Positions 9,031 to 12,159 of a stretch of DNA of 12,159 bases are shown here, in pieces. Made by a program: the position numbers and the translations under genes. Where the stretch lies: positions 15,001 through 27,159 of the forward strand of contig VIGQ01001869.1 of NCBI GenBank assembly GCA_009663005.1. Direction: 5' to 3'. Below the pieces are notes generated by a model, which did not search any database, was not told the DNA's origin, and saw only the letters and a program-made list of their open reading frames with translations. This DNA comes from Actinidia chinensis (lineage: Eukaryota; Streptophyta; Magnoliopsida; Ericales; Actinidiaceae). Every line of letters begins with the position of its first letter. Within the stretch, counting starts at the first letter, position 1.

Positions 9031-9441
9031 GGGTTCAACTTCAAGTTAAAGTAATTAAGTATTATTAGTCAAAATGTCATTATGTTGGACTTTGTCAATT
9101 CAAATTCAACTTTATACTGATTTGAACTTTTGAGCAATGTGTGTATTGTTTTGAATTTATTTTGTTTGTGAGGATAAAGATTTGCCGAAATATTTCTAAA
9201 ATACAGTCCCACCCTGTAAATATTAAGGTACGTAACAATAGTTTTAAATTTTGTTGTTTTTTGGCCCTAATTGACTGAACTTGAAGTTCCTGGGTTCACT
9301 TCAAGCTCAAGTAATTAGGTATTAGTAGACCATACCTAGTTGTACATTGTCTATATCAACTTTGTTAGTTGAATTTTGGTGTAATAGTATGTATTGATTG
9401 TTTTGAATTTGTTTATTTTGCGAGGACTATGGTAGACAATC
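9031..9441. repeat. Satellite unit, type 1
   Basis: Core A holds an extra 'attcaac' just before 'atactgatttgaactttt'. The tail ends with a perfect gaactt-g-aagttc palindrome (9277-9289), and 'cccggg' is changed to 'cctggg'. Core B starts at about 9292. Confidence 0.88.
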
Positions 9442-9866
9442 GGGTTGGAACTTCAAGCTCAAGATTATTGAGGTATTATAGGCAATGTCATCGGTTGTAC
9501 TGTGTCAATTTCAATTTTATCGTGACTTGAAGTTTGAGTAAGGTGTAGTGCCTATTTGGCATTGTTTATTTTGCGAGGAGTAATGATTTTGACTAGTTAC
9601 TCCCAAACATCATTTCTCCACACCTTTAAATATTGAGGTCGCGTAACATTTTAAATTTTGTATATTTTTTTCGGCCTTAATTAACTTGAATTTGAAGTTT
9701 AGGGTTTCAATTCAAGCTCAATGTTTGATAGGTGTTGCTAGACAATGCCTATGTTATACATTGTGTGTATCAACTTTTGTTGAGTTGAATTTTGTGTAAT
9801 ATTATGTATTGACTGGTTTTGTTTCTCTATTGTTTTGTTTTACGAGGACTAATTGCTATGAATATG
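9442..9866. repeat. Satellite unit, type 2 core A, core B switching from type 2 to type 1
   Basis: Core A and tail are type 2. Core B from about 9702 begins as type 2 ('ataggtgttgctag', 'gttatacattg') and continues as type 1 ('gtatcaacttttgttgag', 'aatattatg', 'cgaggactaat'). The switch is near 9770. The next core A is type 2 again, so the alternation slips here. Confidence 0.83.
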
Positions 9867-10288
9867 GGGTTCAACTTAAAACTCACGTTAATAGGTATTA
9901 TTAGTCAATGTCATATGTTGTACGTTGTCAAATTTCAACTTATGATTGACTTGAATTTTTGAGTAATGTGTAGGGACTATTGTGCATTGTTTTGTTTTGC
10001 GCGGATTAAGATTTTGATAAGTACTTCCAAAATAATGTCTCCACAACCTTTAAATATAGGTACGTAACAATTGTTTTCTAATTTTGGATATTTTTTTTCG
10101 GCCTTAATTAACTTGAATTTGAAGTTTTCAGGGTGCAATTTCAGCTCAAGTTTTAATTAGGTTGTTATTAGACAAAGCCTTATGTTTTCATTTCTATTTA
10201 AAACTTATGTTGAGTTGAATTTTTCTGTAATTTAAACTGTATGACTGTTGCCTTGTTTTGTTTTGCGAGACTAATACTTTTGACTATC
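9867..10288. repeat. Satellite unit, type 2, left neighbour of the second short unit
   Basis: Core A has 'gattgacttgaatttttgag'. The tail has 'cggccttaattaacttg'. Core B from about 10131 has 'acaaagccttatgtttt' and ends 'actaatacttttgac', as in the unit at 5455. Confidence 0.88.
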
Positions 10289-10503
10289 GGGTTCAACTTC
10301 CAGTTCAAGTCAATCGGTATTATTAGTCAATATCATATGTTGAATTGTCAATTTCAAATTATACTGATTTGAACTTTTGAGTAATGTGGAGTAACTGTTT
10401 TGCATTTAGTTTATTTTGCGAGGCGGATTATGATTTTGACGAATACTTCCCTCTTAAATAAATTGTCTTCACTCTTTAAAATATTAAGGGCTATTGACAT
10501 CGA
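10289..10503. repeat. Short satellite unit, type 1, ~215 bp, same deletion as at 5877
   Basis: The type 1 core A ('atactgatttgaactttt', 'gtggagtaactg') is followed by a half tail ending 'aaatattaagg' at about 10489, which joins directly to 'gctattgac' and a new core A. The breakpoint and 'cttcactcttt' match the short unit at 5877, implying one deletion that was later copied. Confidence 0.92.
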
Positions 10504-10909
10504 GGTTCTTCACTTCAAGTTAAAATTAATTAGTGTTATAGTCAATGTCATATGTGTGTTTGTCATGTCAAATATACTGATTGAACTTGAGTAGTAATGT
10601 GGGTAAACTGTTTTGCATTATTTTGTTTGCGAGGATTATTAACGATTTTGACAAAATACTTCAAATACATGTCTCCACCCTTTAAATATAAGGTACGTAA
10701 CAATAGTTTTAAAGTTAATATGTTTTTTTTGGCCCTAATTGACTTGAACTTGAAGCTCCCCGGGTCAAGTTCAAGACTAAGTTAATTAGGTATTCAGGAC
10801 AATGCCTTATGTGTACTTGCTATATCAAACTTTGTGAGTTGAACTTTGTGTAATATTATGTATTGATGTTTGAATTTGTTTTATTTGCGAGGAAAATGGG
10901 ATGACTAGC
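10504..10909. repeat. Satellite unit, type 1, right neighbour of the second short unit
   Basis: Core A opens in a degraded form ('gaggttcttcacttcaag'). The tail has 'aaagttaatatgttttttt', the counterpart of the variant in the unit at 6081. Core B starts at about 10762 with 'cccggg' intact and ends 'gcgaggaaaatgg'. Confidence 0.88.
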
Positions 10910-11338
10910 GGGTTGAACTTCAAGCTCAAGTTATTTAGGTATTAGTAGTCGATATAATATGTTGTACTTTGTCAAGTTCAATTTATGGTGACTTGAATTT
11001 TTTAGTAAGAGTGTCCGAACTATTTGCCATTATTTTATTTGTGACGGGATTAATGATTTTGATAAAGTACTCCCAAAAACATGTCTCCACATCTTTAAAT
11101 ATAGGTCTGCGTAATAAAAAACATTGTTTTAACTTTTGTTATATTTTTTTCGGCCTTTAATAAGTTGAAATTTGAAGTTTTCCGGGTTCAATTTCAAGCT
11201 CAAGTTAATTAGGTGTGTTACAACAATGCCTTCTGTTAACATTGTAGATATAAACTTATGTTGAGTTGAATTTTGGTGTAATAAAATTACTGACTGTTTT
11301 GCATTTATTTTGTTTGCGATTAATACTACTATGATATC
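10910..11338. repeat. Satellite unit, type 2
   Basis: Core A has 'tggtgacttgaattttttag'. The tail is about 10 bases longer than usual around 'gcgtaataaaaaacattg'. Core B from about 11184 has 'gatataaacttatg' and a shortened end ('gcgattaatactactatg'). Confidence 0.87.
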
Positions 11339-11747
11339 GGGTTCAACTTCAAGTTCAAGATTAATTAGGTATTATTAGTCAATGTCTACGTTGTACTTTG
11401 TCAATTTAATTATGATGACTTGAATTTTGGAGTAATGTGTAGTGATTATTTGCATTGTTATTATTGCGAGGATTAATAATTTTGACTAAGTTACTCCCAA
11501 ATAAATGTCTCCACACCTGAAATATTGAGGTACGTACAATTGTTTTAAATTTTGTATAATTTTTTTCAGCTAATTAACTTGAATTGAAATTTCCAGGTGT
11601 TAATTCAAGCTCAAGTAATTAAGTGTTATTAAACAATGGTGATGTTTACATGTTATATAAATTTATGTTGAGTTGAATTTTGTATAATAAAATGTATGAT
11701 GTTTTTTTTGCCATTTGTGTGCGAGAGTACAATACTATGAACTATAG
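11339..11747. repeat. Satellite unit, type 2, second in a row
   Basis: Core A has 'tgatgacttgaattttgg' and 'gtgtagtgatt'. The tail has 'cacacctgaaatattgagg'. Core B from about 11596 has 'ttatataaatttatg', 'aataaaatg' and the end 'gcgagagtacaatactatg'. Confidence 0.87.
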
Positions 11748-12159
11748 GGGCTTCAACTTCAAGCTCAAGTTATTAGGGTACTGCTCGTTAGTCAATGTCC
11801 ATATGTTGTACTTTGCCAATTAAAATTATACCTGTGATTTGAACTTTTGAGTTAAGTGGAGTAACTGTTTTGCAGTTATTGTTTTGCGAGGATTAAAGAT
11901 TTTGACGAAATACTTCCAGAAAGACATGTCTCACTTTTAATATTAAGGTACGTACAATAGTTTTAAATTTTGTAGGTTTTTGTCGGCCCTAATTGACTTG
12001 AACTGAAGTTTCCCGGGTTCAAATTCAAGCTCAAGTAATTAGGTATTATTATACAATGTCTTATGTTGTACATTGTCTAATCAAACTTGTGTTGAGTTAA
12101 CTTTTGTGTAATCTTATGTATTGACTTACGAGTTGAATTTGGTTTTATTTTGCGCGGAC
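11748..12159. repeat. Satellite unit, type 1, cut by window end
   Basis: Core A has 'acctgtgatttgaactttt' and 'gtggagtaactg'. The tail has 'cggccctaattgacttg'. Core B from about 12015 (intact 'cccggg') stops at the window edge within 'gcgcggac', about 12-15 bases before the next unit would begin. Confidence 0.9.

Larger units (their letters stand above)
1..12159. repeat. Tandem satellite array, ~420-bp unit, mostly arranged as ~840-bp type 1/type 2 dimers
   Basis: The landmark 'cggcc' after a T-run recurs about every 410-430 bases from about 177 to about 11985, with only two long gaps (about 620-630 bases) where short units sit. Each unit has core A, an A-only tail and core B. About 28 full-unit equivalents fill the window with no unique sequence between them. 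Diagnostic variants divide units into two alternating types, so the working period is about 840 bp. Open frames are no longer than 80 codons and follow the repeat, so the array is noncoding. Such arrays are known from eukaryotic heterochromatin; location and host are inference. The family name is not recognised. The unit phase used here starts each unit at the 'gggttcaac' of core A and each core B at 'gggttcaat'. This choice is arbitrary. Confidence 0.97.

Noticed and set aside
1..12159. CRISPR array or LTR retrotransposon as the source of the repetition
   Set aside because: Repeats are contiguous with no unique spacers, and units are far too long for CRISPR. There are no LTR ends, primer-binding site, or gag/pol coding sequence.

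Overview
The window is one uninterrupted tandem array of an AT-rich satellite. No protein-coding gene, RNA gene, transposon or CRISPR array can be supported. The array enters at base 1 and is still running at base 12159, so both ends lie outside. Megasatellite-like arrays of this monomer size belong to eukaryotic heterochromatin (pericentromeric, subtelomeric or B/Y-chromosome type). A plant or animal host is likely, but nothing in the sequence fixes the species and I do not recognise the family. The + strand is rich in T and poor in C throughout.

The basic unit is about 420 bp. It has three parts: core A (about 157 bp), a tail found only after core A (about 106 bp, ending in a T-run, 'cggcc' and a GAACTTGAAGTTC-like palindrome), and core B (about 157 bp). 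Core A and core B are diverged copies of each other. Both open with 'gggttcaa.ttcaagctcaag' and end near 'gcgagga.taatg..tttgac'. The unit therefore looks like an old duplication of a roughly nucleosome-sized monomer, one copy of which carries an extra tail.

The units fall into two classes. Type 1 carries 'actgatttgaactttt', 'gtggagtaa', 'cttccaaaa', 'ttaaggtacg', 'ggccctaattgac', and 'atcaacttttg' plus 'aatattatg' in core B. Type 2 carries 'ggtgacttgaattttt', 'gtgtagtgac', 'ctcccaaaa', 'ttgaggtacg', 'ggccttaattaac', and 'ataaacttatg' plus 'aataaaatg' in core B. They mostly alternate, giving a higher-order repeat of about 840 bp.

Order by unit start: 1(2) 371(1) 793(2) 1215(1) 1651(2) 2067(2, mixed) 2490(mixed) 2910(1) 3328(1) 3746(2') 4199(1) 4622(2') 5028(1) 5455(2) 5877(1 short) 6081(1) 6509(1) 6931(2') 7359(1) 7774(2) 8188(1) 8608(2) 9031(1) 9442(2, mixed) 9867(2) 10289(1 short) 10504(1) 10910(2) 11339(2) 11748(1).

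The alternation is broken in several places. Two breaks are short units with the same internal deletion, about 4.42 kb apart. Other variant blocks recur at about 3.18 kb and 2.5 kb. These fit unequal exchange and segmental amplification within the array. The stretch 4009-4530 is aberrant, with GC-rich patches and a deletion. Copies also differ by many scattered one- or two-base gaps, so part of the apparent divergence may be uncorrected long-read error.
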